The notes beneath the pieces are model-generated. The model searched no databases. It saw only the letters and a program-made list of their open reading frames with translations, and was not told the DNA's origin. From an uncultured Bacilli bacterium (GTDB lineage Bacteria; Bacillota_I; Bacilli_A; RF39; UBA660), in the NCBI GenBank assembly GCA_947632625.1, contig CANRPZ010000009.1, positions 1 to 23,121 of the forward strand: a stretch of DNA of 23,121 nucleotides. The letters are read 5' to 3'. Made by a program: the position numbers and the translations under genes. This document shows positions 13,717-21,300 of this stretch, piece after piece; position 1 is the stretch's first letter; every line of letters begins with the position of its first letter.

Positions 13717-13745
13717 ATTATACAAAAAAATAGGAAAAGTAGCAA
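13717..13745 (-). promoter_or_regulatory. Promoter of nusB, inside a terminator hairpin
   Basis: TTGCTA (13740-13745), exactly 17 nt, then a perfect TATAAT (13717-13722). The spacer is one arm of the upstream gene's terminator. The expected start near 13710 leaves a leader of only about 10 nt, beginning at the ribosome binding site. Confidence 0.6.
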
Positions 13746-13771
13746 TTTTTTTTGTTTATTTTCCTATTTTT
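13724..13771 (-). terminator. Terminator of the 253-residue protein gene
   Basis: A 13-bp perfect inverted repeat: aaaaataggaaaa (13726-13738) and ttttcctattttt (13759-13771), with a 20-nt loop. On the minus strand it ends in a T-run 9 nt after the stop codon. Confidence 0.65.
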
Positions 13772-13779
13772 CTATTTAT

Positions 13780-14541
13780 TTATTTTTTAAGTTTTCTTGT
13801 ATAGTCTTCTACATCCGCTTCTTTTTCTAATACGGCATAAATTTCTTTTAAGTAATCATACAAATCAAAAAGTTCATAGGATGTATTTATTCCAATCATT
13901 TTTTCATTAATGTTTTGCTTTCTAATTTGGTTCAAATAATATTTTAATCTTGTTGAAAGTGAGCCATTTAAATTTCCAATTTCTTTTTCGTTTTCGTTTT
14001 CATTAAAATGAATTAAACTGAAAAATTCTTTATTTTTAATTTTGGCATTTAAAGGAATCAGGCGATTGTAAGAACTAGAAAGAATTTCGCCATCTTCTTT
14101 AGAAACTATTTTTTTATAATCAAAATAAGGTTTTCTTCCCCAGCCTATTTCTTCAATTTCTTTAATAACTTTATCCTCTTGGCTGGTAACCAATTGATTT
14201 GTAATGTTTGCATTATTCTTATTTTGTTTAATAGAAAAATAATTGCAATTATTATAAACCATATTTAATGTTTGGTCATATAAATTATACTCAACACAAT
14301 ATTCATTATTTGCATATAAAATGATTAAAATACTTTTTTTCGTAATTTCATCTACTTTTTCTTCATAGAAAACTCTGGTTGTAAATTCTACCTCATCAGA
14401 ATCAAATACATTTTTACCAAAAATAGCTTGACAATTTTTTTCTAAAAAGTAAGCCATTATTTTTGGATTCAAATTTTCTTTAAACCCTAATTTAGCAAAC
14501 GATTTACTTATTTCTTCTGATAATATTATTTTTTCTTTCAT
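13780..14541 (-). CDS. Unrecognised soluble protein between mutS and nusB
   Basis: 253 residues, rich in Lys, Glu, Asn and Tyr, with no signal peptide, membrane segment or motif that I recognise. A mixed alpha/beta N-terminal half contains strand-like segments (SILIILYANNEYCVEYNLYD) and a central GWGRKPYFDYKKI stretch. The C-terminal part looks helical (STRLKYYLNQIRKQNI, then YDYLKEIYAVLEKEAD). A TATAAT (14571-14576) lies upstream without a good -35, and a terminator (13724-13771) follows, so it may be its own unit. It lies 74 nt after mutS without an obvious mutS terminator. No function can be assigned. Confidence 0.8.
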   Translation of the reverse strand: MKEKIILSEEISKSFAKLGFKENLNPKIMAYFLEKNCQAIFGKNVFDSDEVEFTTRVFYEEKVDEITKKSILIILYANNEYCVEYNLYDQTLNMVYNNCNYFSIKQNKNNANITNQLVTSQEDKVIKEIEEIGWGRKPYFDYKKIVSKEDGEILSSSYNRLIPLNAKIKNKEFFSLIHFNENENEKEIGNLNGSLSTRLKYYLNQIRKQNINEKMIGINTSYELFDLYDYLKEIYAVLEKEADVEDYTRKLKK

Positions 14542-14615
14542 GTATATTTCTTCTTTCTTTTTTGTACTATATTATATAGTTTTTCTTTTTAAATTAGTAT
14601 CTTTTTAAAATAATT

Positions 14616-17168
14616 TTACATATTTTTGTCATTTGAAATCATTTTCTTTAGTTCGTAAAGCGTATTTATGGCCTCTATTGGCGTCATATAAACCGGATCT
14701 ACTCCTTCTAAAAAGGTTTTTATTGGATCTATTTTTTTAGGTTCTTCAAATTGCATAGATAGTTGGACTTTTTCCGGTTCTCCTTTTTTACTCTTTTTTT
14801 GTTCAAAAGAAGAAAGGATTTCGTTAGCGCGGTTTGTAATTTCTTCTGGCATTCCTGCTAATTTTGCTACATGAATACCATAACTTTTATCAACTGCACC
14901 ATTTTTAATTTTATGTAAAAAGGTAATTTTTCCTTCCTCTTCGTGTGCAGAAACATGGATATTTTTAATTCCTGGTATTTCTCTTTCTAATGACGTTAGT
15001 TCATGATAATGAGTTGAAAATAAAGTTTTGCATTTAATATGTTCGTTTACATATTCTAAAATAGCCCATGCTAGACTCATGCCATCATAAGTTGCTGTTC
15101 CTCTACCCAATTCATCAAATAGAATTAAACTATTTTCCGTGGCATTTACAAGAGCGTTTCTTGCCTCATTCATTTCTACCATAAAAGTAGATTCCCCACT
15201 TACTAAATCGTCACTTGCTCCAATTCGAGTAAAAATTTTATCTATAATAGGCAAATTGGCATAACTTGCAGGGACAAAAGAACCCATTTGTGCCATAATG
15301 ACAATAATAGCAAGTTGTCTCATAAAGGTTGATTTTCCACTCATATTAGGGCCTGTTATTAAAAGGGTATGAATCGATTCATTCATAAGACAATCGTTTG
15401 GTACAAAAAGTTCATTACTTACTTTTTTTATGACCGGATGAAAACCATCTTTAATTTCTATAACATGATTTTGATTGATTACTGGACGAACGAAATTATA
15501 TTCTTCTGCACAAGTAGCTAAAGATGCTATAGCATCTAGTTCACTAATAATTTCTGCTGTATCTTTTAAAGGAATTAATACTTTTTTGATTTCTTCTTTG
15601 ATTTCATTAAATAGAAGATATTCCATTTCAATTATTTTTTCTTCGGCGTTTAAAATTAATGCCTCTTTTTCCTTTAATTCAGGAGAAATAAATCTTTCGG
15701 CGTTCGCAAGCGTTTGTCTTCTCTCCCAATTTAATTCCGGAGGAATTTCTTTTACTTGTCCTTTACTAATTTCTATAAAATAACCAAAAACACGATTATA
15801 ACCAACTTTTAAATTTTTAATACCCGTACTTTCTTTTAATTTATTTTCAAATTCTGCAATGAAATTTTTTCCTCCACTACGAATACTTTTTAATTCATCT
15901 AATTCTTTGTTGTATCCTTCTTTAATTAAATATCCCTCTTTTAAAGTAACGGGAGGATCTTCATAAATACCTTTTTCTAATAATTCATAAATTTCTTGAT
16001 GTGTGTTTATATGATAATCAAATTTTAATTCTTCTACAATTTCTTTAATGGTTGGAAGAACTTTTAAACTATTTTTAAGTTGCAATAAGTCTCTTGCATT
16101 TAAAGAACCACAAGCAACTTTTCCACATAGACGTTCGATATCATAAATTTCATATAGTGCATCTCGTAATTTTTCTTTTAAAATAAATTCATTATTTAAC
16201 GTATCAATTTTATCGAAACGTTCTAAAATTCTTTTTTCATCCTTTAATGGATGCATTAAATATTCTTTTAATTTACGGCTTCCCATAGAGGTTTTGGTTT
16301 TATCTAAAAGCCACAATAAAGAATAGGTTCTTTCTTTTAAACGCAAAGTTTCTACTAGCTCCAAATTGCGAATTGTATGAACATCCATTTCTAAATAATC
16401 ATCAGAATTTAAAATATTTACTTTTTTAATATGAGAAATACTTTTTAATTCTCGTACAATTAAATAGTATAGTAAATGTTTAATGCCTTCTTTAAAACGA
16501 ATATCTTCTACAGAATTTAGTAATTCCTCTATGCCTTCTTCTAAAAAATCTTCTGATATGGAAACCTCAATTCCATAGTTTCCCTTTAATATACTAATAA
16601 GTTCTACATCGGTATTATCTTTTAAAAGAACCTCTTTTATCTTTAAATTTAATATTTCATTTAATAATTTTTCCTTATTATGAGGAATGTTCATAACATT
16701 TAAAGTACCTGTTGAAATATCAGCATAGCATAAGACATAAATAAAGGAAAAATCTAAAATACTCGCAATATAATTATTATCATTTTCATTTAATAACTCT
16801 GAATCTACTATAGTTCCTTTACTAATAACCTCAACAACACCCCTTTTTACCATGCCTTTGGTATTTTTGGGGTCTTCTAATTGTTCACATATCGCAACCT
16901 TGTAACCTTTATTTACTAACTTTTCAATATAGGGTTTTACCGAATGAAAAGGAACACCACACATGGGCACTCGCTCTTCTAATCCCGCATTTTTACTTGT
17001 AAGTGTTAGTTCTAGTTCTCGAGATGCAATGATTCCATCTTCAAAAAATAATTCGTAAAAATCCCCTAATCGAAAAAATAATAATTCTTCTTTATATTCT
17101 TCTTTTATATCATAATATTGGCGCATTCCAGGGCTTAACTTTTCTTTGTCTACTTCACTACGTTTCAT
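14616..17168 (-). CDS. mutS: DNA mismatch repair protein MutS
   Basis: 850 residues from ATG 17168; recognises mismatches and recruits MutL. The N-terminal mismatch domain has the DFYELF motif (Phe-x-Glu), followed by connector, lever and clamp domains. The ATPase has TGPNMSGKST (Walker A), DELGRGT (with Ala in place of the usual Ser after it) and STHYHEL. A C-terminal VQLSMQF region and a helical tail complete a normal length. AAGGTGG lies 5 nt before ATG 17168, which decides it over the GTG at 17177. A TATAAT (17187-17192) marks a likely promoter. mutL is not adjacent, unlike in many Bacillota. Confidence 0.98.
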   Translation of the reverse strand: MKRSEVDKEKLSPGMRQYYDIKEEYKEELLFFRLGDFYELFFEDGIIASRELELTLTSKNAGLEERVPMCGVPFHSVKPYIEKLVNKGYKVAICEQLEDPKNTKGMVKRGVVEVISKGTIVDSELLNENDNNYIASILDFSFIYVLCYADISTGTLNVMNIPHNKEKLLNEILNLKIKEVLLKDNTDVELISILKGNYGIEVSISEDFLEEGIEELLNSVEDIRFKEGIKHLLYYLIVRELKSISHIKKVNILNSDDYLEMDVHTIRNLELVETLRLKERTYSLLWLLDKTKTSMGSRKLKEYLMHPLKDEKRILERFDKIDTLNNEFILKEKLRDALYEIYDIERLCGKVACGSLNARDLLQLKNSLKVLPTIKEIVEELKFDYHINTHQEIYELLEKGIYEDPPVTLKEGYLIKEGYNKELDELKSIRSGGKNFIAEFENKLKESTGIKNLKVGYNRVFGYFIEISKGQVKEIPPELNWERRQTLANAERFISPELKEKEALILNAEEKIIEMEYLLFNEIKEEIKKVLIPLKDTAEIISELDAIASLATCAEEYNFVRPVINQNHVIEIKDGFHPVIKKVSNELFVPNDCLMNESIHTLLITGPNMSGKSTFMRQLAIIVIMAQMGSFVPASYANLPIIDKIFTRIGASDDLVSGESTFMVEMNEARNALVNATENSLILFDELGRGTATYDGMSLAWAILEYVNEHIKCKTLFSTHYHELTSLEREIPGIKNIHVSAHEEEGKITFLHKIKNGAVDKSYGIHVAKLAGMPEEITNRANEILSSFEQKKSKKGEPEKVQLSMQFEEPKKIDPIKTFLEGVDPVYMTPIEAINTLYELKKMISNDKNM

Positions 17169-17321
17169 ACTACCCACCTTAAAAACATTATAACATAGAA
17201 ATAAAAAAAGGAGTAACTTAAATTATATCCTCTTTAATTCTTCGTTAATCTTTAGAATCTTTTTTTAGTATTTCAAAGACTCTATAAATTGATTATATAA
17301 AATAAAGAAAACATAAGCAAG

Positions 17322-17344
17322 AAAAAACACCTTAAAGGTGCTTT
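17322..17344 (-). terminator. Terminator of the toxin-antitoxin operon
   Basis: On the minus strand AAAGCACC (17344-17337) pairs with GGTGTTTT (17331-17324) with one G-U pair and a 5-nt loop, ending in a T-run. It lies 37 nt after the toxin stop. Confidence 0.7.
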
Positions 17345-17380
17345 ATAAACTAATTCCTAGAATTGCTATTCTTTACAATT

Positions 17381-17710
17381 TTAAAATAGTTTCAAAATAT
17401 CACTAAAATTTCTTTTTTTATAAATAATTCGAATAATATAAACTGCTTTTTCTTTTTCTATAATTGTATAAAATAAAATATAATTTCCGACTCTGCAAGT
17501 TCGATAATCATATTTAAGTTTTTTAATACTTTGAAATAAAGAGTTTGCATAAGGAAATTGTCTTAATTCTTTGGCTTTATCATATACTTTATAGATTAAT
17601 TTTTCGGCAGCACTTACATTTCTTAATTGATTACTTATATAATTAGAATTTGCATATAAATCACTACTAGCACTGTCTAAAAAAACAGTTTTATATTTAC
17701 TTTTTTCCAA
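17381..17710 (-). CDS. RelE/ParE-superfamily toxin
   Basis: About 109 residues. The domain KYKTVFLDSASSDL, the helix region AAEKLIYKVYDKAKELRQFP and the C-terminal YRTCRVGNYILFYTI followed by YIIRIIYKKRNFSDIL match the RelE/ParE fold: ribosome-dependent mRNA interferases or gyrase poisons. I cannot tell which activity. No ATG is available; I prefer TTG 17710, which overlaps the antitoxin by 14 nt and gives normal length, but TTG 17743 is also possible. Paired with the RelB-like antitoxin upstream. The pair stands between recD2 and mutS as an inserted accessory module. Confidence 0.82.
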   Translation of the reverse strand: MEKSKYKTVFLDSASSDLYANSNYISNQLRNVSAAEKLIYKVYDKAKELRQFPYANSLFQSIKKLKYDYRTCRVGNYILFYTIIEKEKAVYIIRIIYKKRNFSDILKLF

Positions 17711-17981
17711 TTTGACGCAATGCTTCTTCGAAAACCTCTTCAATCGTATAGAATTTTTCTTCTCCTCTTTCCATACGATCTTCTACCTCTTTTAATTTTT
17801 CATACACATAATCATCATAACTCATTGTTTTAATTTCAAAAGGTAATTTTTGTTCTCTTAAAACATTTTTTATGAATAAATTAATTGCTGTTGAAACATT
17901 CATTCCAGTTTTATTACAGAAGCTTTCAAAACCTTTCTTGTCCTTTTTATCAACTCGAACACTTATAATTGATTGTTCCAT
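17697..17981 (-). CDS. RelB/DinJ-family antitoxin
   Basis: 94 residues from ATG 17981. The N-terminal ribbon-helix-helix (ISVRVDKKDKKGFESFC, then GMNVSTAINLFIKNVLREQKLPFEI) is highly typical of RelB/DinJ antitoxins, which bind DNA and neutralise the toxin. The acidic C-terminus (EVEDRMERGEEKFYTIEEVFEEAL) would wrap the toxin. AAAGGA 8 nt upstream supports 17981 over the ATG at 17990. Promoter and operator-like repeats lie immediately upstream. Confidence 0.9.
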   Translation of the reverse strand: MEQSIISVRVDKKDKKGFESFCNKTGMNVSTAINLFIKNVLREQKLPFEIKTMSYDDYVYEKLKEVEDRMERGEEKFYTIEEVFEEALRQIGKK

Positions 17982-17998
17982 ATCTTTCATCCTTTCTA

Positions 17999-18032
17999 AT
18001 TACATTGTAATACATTGTTTAGCAAATAGCAA
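17999..18032 (-). promoter_or_regulatory. Promoter/operator of the toxin-antitoxin pair
   Basis: TTGCTA (18027-18032), a 17-nt spacer and TACAAT (18004-18009). The -10 is embedded in an inverted repeat attac-att-gtaat (17999-18011), and the sequence acaatgta occurs twice in a row at a 10-nt step. This layout suits autorepression by a ribbon-helix-helix antitoxin. Confidence 0.65.
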
Positions 18033-18135
18033 TACATCAAATAGGAAATAGTTTTAGAAAGAACAAATAGTCCTCTCTATTATATATACAACCTAAATTG
18101 GGTATTTCCTTTTTTTATATAAAATTTTTTCAAAT

Positions 18136-18162
18136 AAAAACACCTTTATGCAAGGCGCTTTT
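18136..18162 (-). terminator. Terminator of the 50-residue membrane protein gene
   Basis: On the minus strand AAAAGCGCCTT (18162-18152) pairs with AAGGTGTTTTT (18146-18136) with two G-U pairs and a 5-nt loop. The T-rich arm acts as U-tract. It overlaps the stop codon. Confidence 0.75.
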
Positions 18163-18313
18163 ACATATTTTTCATTTTATCGTTTGCTTCTTCCATCATT
18201 GTATTTAGTAACTTGTCAGCATTTTTTTTAGTATTCTTATTTGTCAGTAAATAAGCAACCATTCCTGCTCCACAAGCCATACCAATACCAGTTGCAAGCA
18301 TCATTTTTTTCAT
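18161..18313 (-). CDS. Small single-span membrane protein
   Basis: 50 residues from ATG 18313 (MKKMMLATGIGMACGAGMVA...). A Gly/Ala/Met-rich membrane segment (about 4-23, with GxGxACGAG small-residue packing) is followed by a Lys/Asn/Met-rich amphipathic tail. It resembles the short YtxH-like proteins of Bacillota in architecture only; I recognise no family. GGATGTG precedes the ATG. The frame extends upstream to 18373, but that part overlaps the end of recD2 and has no ribosome binding site. A good terminator follows. Confidence 0.65.
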   Translation of the reverse strand: MKKMMLATGIGMACGAGMVAYLLTNKNTKKNADKLLNTMMEEANDKMKNM

Positions 18314-18350
18314 ATTTTTCACATCCTTACTACTAGTATGGAATAAAAGC

Positions 18351-20543
18351 TTACAGATTATGCAATAAAACATTTTTTAAAGTTGTCTTTCGATTACTAC
18401 TATAATCGTTATTAATGGACATTAACAAAGCATTCTTTTCTCCAATTAAAACTAAACTTTTTTTGGCACGTGACACACCAGTATAAATTAACTTATTGTA
18501 AAGCATTTTATAATAATTTTTACTAATCGGTAAAATAACATGTGGAAATTCACTCCCTTGGCTTTTATGAATGGTTATGGCATAGGCATGCTTAATCATG
18601 TACAAATCTTCTTTGGAGTACTCCACGTAACTACCATCAAAATCAATTGTTACTATTTCTTTCTTATGTGGTTTCATTTTTGTTTCAATACTTATAATAT
18701 ACCCAATATCTCCATTATAAACATTACAATCAGGGTTGTTGACAAGTTGTAAAACTTTATCCCCTTCTCGATATATATTATCTCCTATTTTAATTTCTTT
18801 TAATTCCGTTTTTGGAGGATTAAAAAGTTCTTGCAAGGCTAAATTTAAATTATCTATACCATTTTCACCCTTATACATAGGAGCAAGAATTTGTATATCA
18901 TCTACACTTAATCCTTTTTCTATACTTTTTTTGCAAATTTCTTTAATCATTTGGGTAATATGATGAGAATCTGTTTCAAAAAAATTATAATCATCTTTCT
19001 TTTCCATAAAAGAGGGACTTAAATTATGTTCTTTGATTTCTTTAGCAAAATCGGCGATATAGGAATTTTTGCTTTGGCGATAAATTCTTTCTAAAGGATT
19101 ATAAGAAAATAAATTTGATTCCACTAAATCATTTAGAATCAGCCCTGCTCCAACACTTGGAAGCTGAAATGTATCTCCTACTAAAATAAGCTGAATATTG
19201 GTGTTAATTCCTTTTAATAAAGAATCAAAAAGGTATGTATCGATCATACTGGTTTCATCAACAATAATAAGTTTGTGGGTTGTCTTACACCATTCATTAA
19301 TTGAAAATTCATTTGTATCTTTGTTCCATTTTAAATAGCGATGAATCGTCATAGCAGGAAGAGTTGTTGATTCTGCTAGCTTTTTACTTGCTCTACCCGT
19401 TGGAGCTAAAAGAGCAATATTAGTGAAAATATCAATTGGTGATAAACTATTCATTTCAATATAAAGACGAGTTATTGCATTTATAATGGTTGTTTTTCCG
19501 GTTCCAGGACCACCCGATATAATGCTAATACGATTTTCTAAAGCATTTTTAATAGCTTTTTTTTGTTCTAAATTATAAGTCACTCCAATACTTTCTTCTA
19601 AAGAGGCAAGGCGTTTATCAAAGTCCTTTAGTTCTTTTTTTGGTAAATTTTGAATCATTTGTAAATTTTTAGCGATATCGTATTCCATCGTATAATATTC
19701 TTTTAAATAATAACGGTCTTGTTCAATTACTATCAAATTTTCTTGAAATAAAGTATTTAATAATCCTGTAAATTCTTCACTATCTAGTATAAGTCCAAAA
19801 TATTTTCTTAAACTATCGTAAATATCATCTCGATTATAGTAAATATCACCAACTGTATCACTAACTCTTCGCATAGCTTCTAAAATACATTCTTTTTTTC
19901 GGACAATACTATCACTATCAAAATGTTTCGTATATATATAATCTAATTTATTAAAATCAATAATTTTTTTAAACAAATATAAATTTTCATGTAAATAATC
20001 TAATGTTTTTTCTTTATATTTTTTAATAATTTTAGTCGCATCTCCAATAGAAAAGCCATAACTTTTAAGTTCGATAATCGCATCATCACTTGATGAATGG
20101 GCAAGAATGGAGGCATAAATCGTATTCGCTCTTTTTTCTGTCATATCCGGAACTAAAAATAAATTGCTAATATTTTCCTTTATTAAATCAATGGCTTTTT
20201 CTCCTAAAGTCTCTACAATTTTGCGAGCCGTTTTTTCTCCACAACCTTTTATTAATGAACTAGATAAAAATTCAATTACCGCATCCTTACTTGTTAATTC
20301 TTCTTTTTCATAATTTGTTATTTTATATTGATAGCCATAACGTTCATGTCTTGTATATTCTCCCATTAGGATATAAGTTTCTTCATCATTTGGTTCTAAA
20401 ATAGTTCCACTAATCGTAATCGTTTTATTTACAAACTCTTCCATATTTTCAGATTTTGCTTCTTTAACACGAAAAGTTCCTACAAAAAAACCATTATCAT
20501 TTTTATAAATTGTTTGTCTTATTTTGCCTTTAATTGTTTCCAT
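18351..20543 (-). CDS. recD2: RecD2-family DNA helicase
   Basis: 730 residues from ATG 20543; a 5'-3' superfamily 1B helicase of the RecBC-independent RecD2 (RecD/TraA) type, involved in DNA repair and replication fork maintenance. An N-terminal OB-like domain (METIKGKIRQTIYKNDNGF) precedes a helix-hairpin-helix region (LIKGCGEKTARKIVETLG). The motor has GGPGTGKTT (Walker A), IVDETSMID, GDTFQLPSVGAG, HAYAITIHKSQGSEF and TGVSRAKKSL, in canonical order. Length is normal. AGGTGA precedes the ATG; the frame extends to 20591 over its own promoter and is not credible there. Confidence 0.96.
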   Translation of the reverse strand: METIKGKIRQTIYKNDNGFFVGTFRVKEAKSENMEEFVNKTITISGTILEPNDEETYILMGEYTRHERYGYQYKITNYEKEELTSKDAVIEFLSSSLIKGCGEKTARKIVETLGEKAIDLIKENISNLFLVPDMTEKRANTIYASILAHSSSDDAIIELKSYGFSIGDATKIIKKYKEKTLDYLHENLYLFKKIIDFNKLDYIYTKHFDSDSIVRKKECILEAMRRVSDTVGDIYYNRDDIYDSLRKYFGLILDSEEFTGLLNTLFQENLIVIEQDRYYLKEYYTMEYDIAKNLQMIQNLPKKELKDFDKRLASLEESIGVTYNLEQKKAIKNALENRISIISGGPGTGKTTIINAITRLYIEMNSLSPIDIFTNIALLAPTGRASKKLAESTTLPAMTIHRYLKWNKDTNEFSINEWCKTTHKLIIVDETSMIDTYLFDSLLKGINTNIQLILVGDTFQLPSVGAGLILNDLVESNLFSYNPLERIYRQSKNSYIADFAKEIKEHNLSPSFMEKKDDYNFFETDSHHITQMIKEICKKSIEKGLSVDDIQILAPMYKGENGIDNLNLALQELFNPPKTELKEIKIGDNIYREGDKVLQLVNNPDCNVYNGDIGYIISIETKMKPHKKEIVTIDFDGSYVEYSKEDLYMIKHAYAITIHKSQGSEFPHVILPISKNYYKMLYNKLIYTGVSRAKKSLVLIGEKNALLMSINNDYSSNRKTTLKNVLLHNL

Positions 20544-20562
20544 CCTGTATTCACCTAAAAGT

Positions 20563-20591
20563 ATTGTAACAAAACCAAAATAAAAACTCAA
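20563..20591 (-). promoter_or_regulatory. Promoter of recD2
   Basis: TTGAGT (20586-20591), a 17-nt spacer and TACAAT (20563-20568) on the minus strand, with the predicted start about 12 nt upstream of the ATG. Confidence 0.55.
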
Positions 20592-20600
20592 TAAATTAAC

Positions 20601-20627
20601 AAAAAAAATAAGATAAAATTACCTTAT
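20601..20627 (-). terminator. Terminator of the 131-residue protein gene
   Basis: On the minus strand ATAAGGTAA (20627-20619) pairs with TTATCTTAT (20616-20608), one G-U pair, followed by eight Ts. The stem includes the stop codon. Confidence 0.7.
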
Positions 20628-21016
20628 TCTTCACTATATCCTAAAACATATAATTCATAAGAAAATAAATCATATGTTTTATCCATTTCTACTAAATTAT
20701 TGTTTTTTTTATAAGTATGTAAATCTCTCCACATTTCATATAGATGCCTATATGTAGAAAGCATCATTTGTTGTTCCGAAACAGATGAATTATTTGTAAG
20801 ACGATTATAGTAATCGTTCATACTATTAATGATATAAGTATTTAATTTTTCATAGTTACGATTTCCTACTTTAGTAATCATTTTACTTTCTATATTTCGA
20901 ATAAATGGTCGAACAAATTTATTATTCGCTATAAGATTATCATTAATTTCTAATCTTCCCACTAATTTATCCTTTTCGGCTATCGTAAATTTTTTAAATG
21001 TAGTATCTGCAAACAT
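20624..21016 (-). CDS. Unrecognised small soluble protein
   Basis: 130 residues from ATG 21016, with AGGTGA 5 nt upstream. It is predicted mostly helical and basic in the middle (RNIESKMITKVGNRNYEKL), Tyr-rich (YRHLYEMWRDLHTY) and with an acidic C-terminal YELYVLGYSEE. No signal peptide, membrane segment or known motif. It has a near-consensus promoter and its own terminator, so it is a well-expressed single-gene unit. Function unknown. Confidence 0.75.
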   Translation of the reverse strand: MFADTTFKKFTIAEKDKLVGRLEINDNLIANNKFVRPFIRNIESKMITKVGNRNYEKLNTYIINSMNDYYNRLTNNSSVSEQQMMLSTYRHLYEMWRDLHTYKKNNNLVEMDKTYDLFSYELYVLGYSEE

Positions 21017-21034
21017 ACGCTTCACCTATTTTTT

Positions 21035-21063
21035 ATTATACGCTGCTTTTGTTCTTTTGTAAA
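21035..21063 (-). promoter_or_regulatory. Strong promoter of the 131-residue protein gene
   Basis: TTTACA (21058-21063), 17 nt, TATAAT (21035-21040) on the minus strand: 11 of 12 consensus bases with optimal spacing. The start would be about 12 nt before the ATG. Confidence 0.75.
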
Positions 21064-21123
21064 TCATCATTTTACGACTTTTTATACTAGTTGATAAAAT
21101 TTATTTGTACTTTACAATTATAT

Positions 21124-21300
21124 TTAAAAAGCAAGAGTAATACGGAAAGAACGACTCGTGAACGCTTCACCTGTATAGTGACCGAAGGTGAAAATGCCAC
21201 TCCCAAATCCGCGCCTGTAATCGCCACCACGCTCGAACCAAGGGTTGCCAGTCAAGACAAACCAACCTTCGTCATGATACCATCCACTATTTGTTCTAGT
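21124..21300 (-). other. Candidate variable region (DGR-type) at the 3' end of the FGE gene
   Basis: By my count 72 of 140 bases (21131-21270) are G or C, in a gene where nearby 60-nt lines have as few as 8. On the coding strand A is scarce over 21131-21240 (18 of 110) while T is about a third. Codons such as CGC, AGG, GGC, TTC, ACG and GTC, rare elsewhere, cluster here. A-to-N mutagenic retrohoming from a template rich in AAY codons gives this pattern. No template copy or reverse transcriptase is in the window. Confidence 0.45.
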
